Assembly: GCA_900540045.1 (NCBI GenBank)
Contig: UQEF01000001.1
Span: forward strand, 62,001-126,000
Direction of reading: 5' to 3'
DNA length: 64,000 nucleotides
DNA from: an uncultured Eubacteriales bacterium
GTDB taxonomy: Bacteria; Bacillota; Clostridia; Christensenellales; Aristaeellaceae
In this document: positions 63,756 to 64,000 of the stretch, piece by piece
How positions within the stretch are numbered: the stretch's first letter is position 1
How the letters are laid out: the number at the start of each line of letters is the position of its first letter
Notes under the pieces: model-generated
Told to the model about the DNA's origin: nothing
The model's database searches: none
What the model saw: the letters and a program-made list of their open reading frames with translations, nothing else
Translations under genes and position numbers: made by a program

Positions 63756-64000
63756 ATAGAAACCGGCACAGACCACTCATGGAAAATCAGCTCCGTGAGG
63801 GTCGGTTCAGGCTGTTGACAAAGGACGGGGGCGCAGGGTCTCCCCGATTGCGCAGTTATTCCCGCCTCCCTGACAACTGCGCCCTCTGCCCGTTTCGCTC
63901 CCCGCTTTCGGGCCGCGCATTACCGCATTCGGCGGCAAGCGCCCACAGGGCGCATGTTTCCCCAGGCGCTTCAAAGGCATATAATACAGCATTTTTGGCA
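63756..64000. other. Gene-free tail of the window
   Basis: 245 bp with no recognised gene. An imperfect hairpin (ACCACTCATGGA at 63771-63782 with TCCGTGAGGGT at 63792-63802) follows udk but lacks a U-tract. TGTTGACAAAGGA at 63813-63825 resembles a motif in two other gene-free stretches. The remainder is GC-rich with several short inverted repeats; it may continue into an element beyond the window edge. Confidence 0.45.

Noticed and set aside
63815-63820. TTGACA as a promoter -35 box near the window end
   Set aside because: No -10 box lies 16-19 bp downstream and no gene follows within the window.

Overview
The window is 64 kb of a GC-rich, low-oxygen-adapted Firmicutes chromosome, most likely a gut-type member of the class Clostridia. 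The evidence is the gene order hrcA-grpE-dnaK-dnaJ-prmA-rsmE-mtaB-HIT-rpsU with a perfect CIRCE operator, a T-box leader, strong AGGAGG ribosome binding sites, sigma-A promoters with 17-bp spacers, a reverse-rubrerythrin/rubredoxin pair, AddB, PlsY and a Trp-type TrpB. No rRNA, tRNA, CRISPR array, insertion sequence or prophage was found. Species cannot be named from the sequence alone.

Layout. 0-5.1 kb: the end of der, a thioesterase, a two-part glycosyltransferase-like protein, and capF-capG for UDP-N-acetyl-L-fucosamine. 5.2-12.7 kb: a secreted unknown, plsY, then an operon (membrane protein, RsuA-type pseudouridine synthase, RsmC-like methyltransferase, MalY/PatB lyase, PepV dipeptidase) reading away from a divergent promoter region that carries a perfect 31-bp tandem repeat. 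12.8-20.6 kb: rubredoxin, reverse rubrerythrin, thrC, a small P-loop protein, addB and mnmE. 20.9-27.3 kb: an AraC-GNAT fusion with an MFS exporter, then a complete ABC importer. 27.4-36.1 kb: the heat-shock and ribosome-modification block, controlled at its upstream end by HrcA/CIRCE. 36.2-43 kb: a WYL regulator joined to a zinc ribbon, an RpiR regulator, purC-capE, a GNAT protein and a MATE exporter. 43-52.3 kb: an alcohol dehydrogenase and a zone of gene decay. The decay zone holds a broken trpB behind an apparently intact tryptophan T-box, two intact small secreted proteins, a large broken surface protein and a broken secreted foldase. 52.8-64 kb: a panE-like reductase; an undecaprenyl-phosphate sugar transferase, nucleotidyltransferase and galE operon; a cysteine desulfurase facing a Se/S-carrier-like protein; an ECF sigma factor with a membrane partner; rpmB; lepA; and udk.

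How the genes work together. Three scattered loci (capF-capG, capE, and the sugar transferase-nucleotidyltransferase-galE operon) supply activated sugars and start a cell-surface polysaccharide. CapE, the first enzyme of the UDP-L-FucNAc route, sits about 35 kb from CapF and CapG. Much of the rest is housekeeping: protein folding, tRNA and rRNA modification, phospholipid synthesis, DNA repair and oxidative-stress defence. The most unusual features are the intact tryptophan-sensing leader over a dead trpB, the 31-bp operator-like tandem repeat, an AddB without a recognisable Walker A motif and without addA beside it, and the decayed surface-protein/foldase pair.
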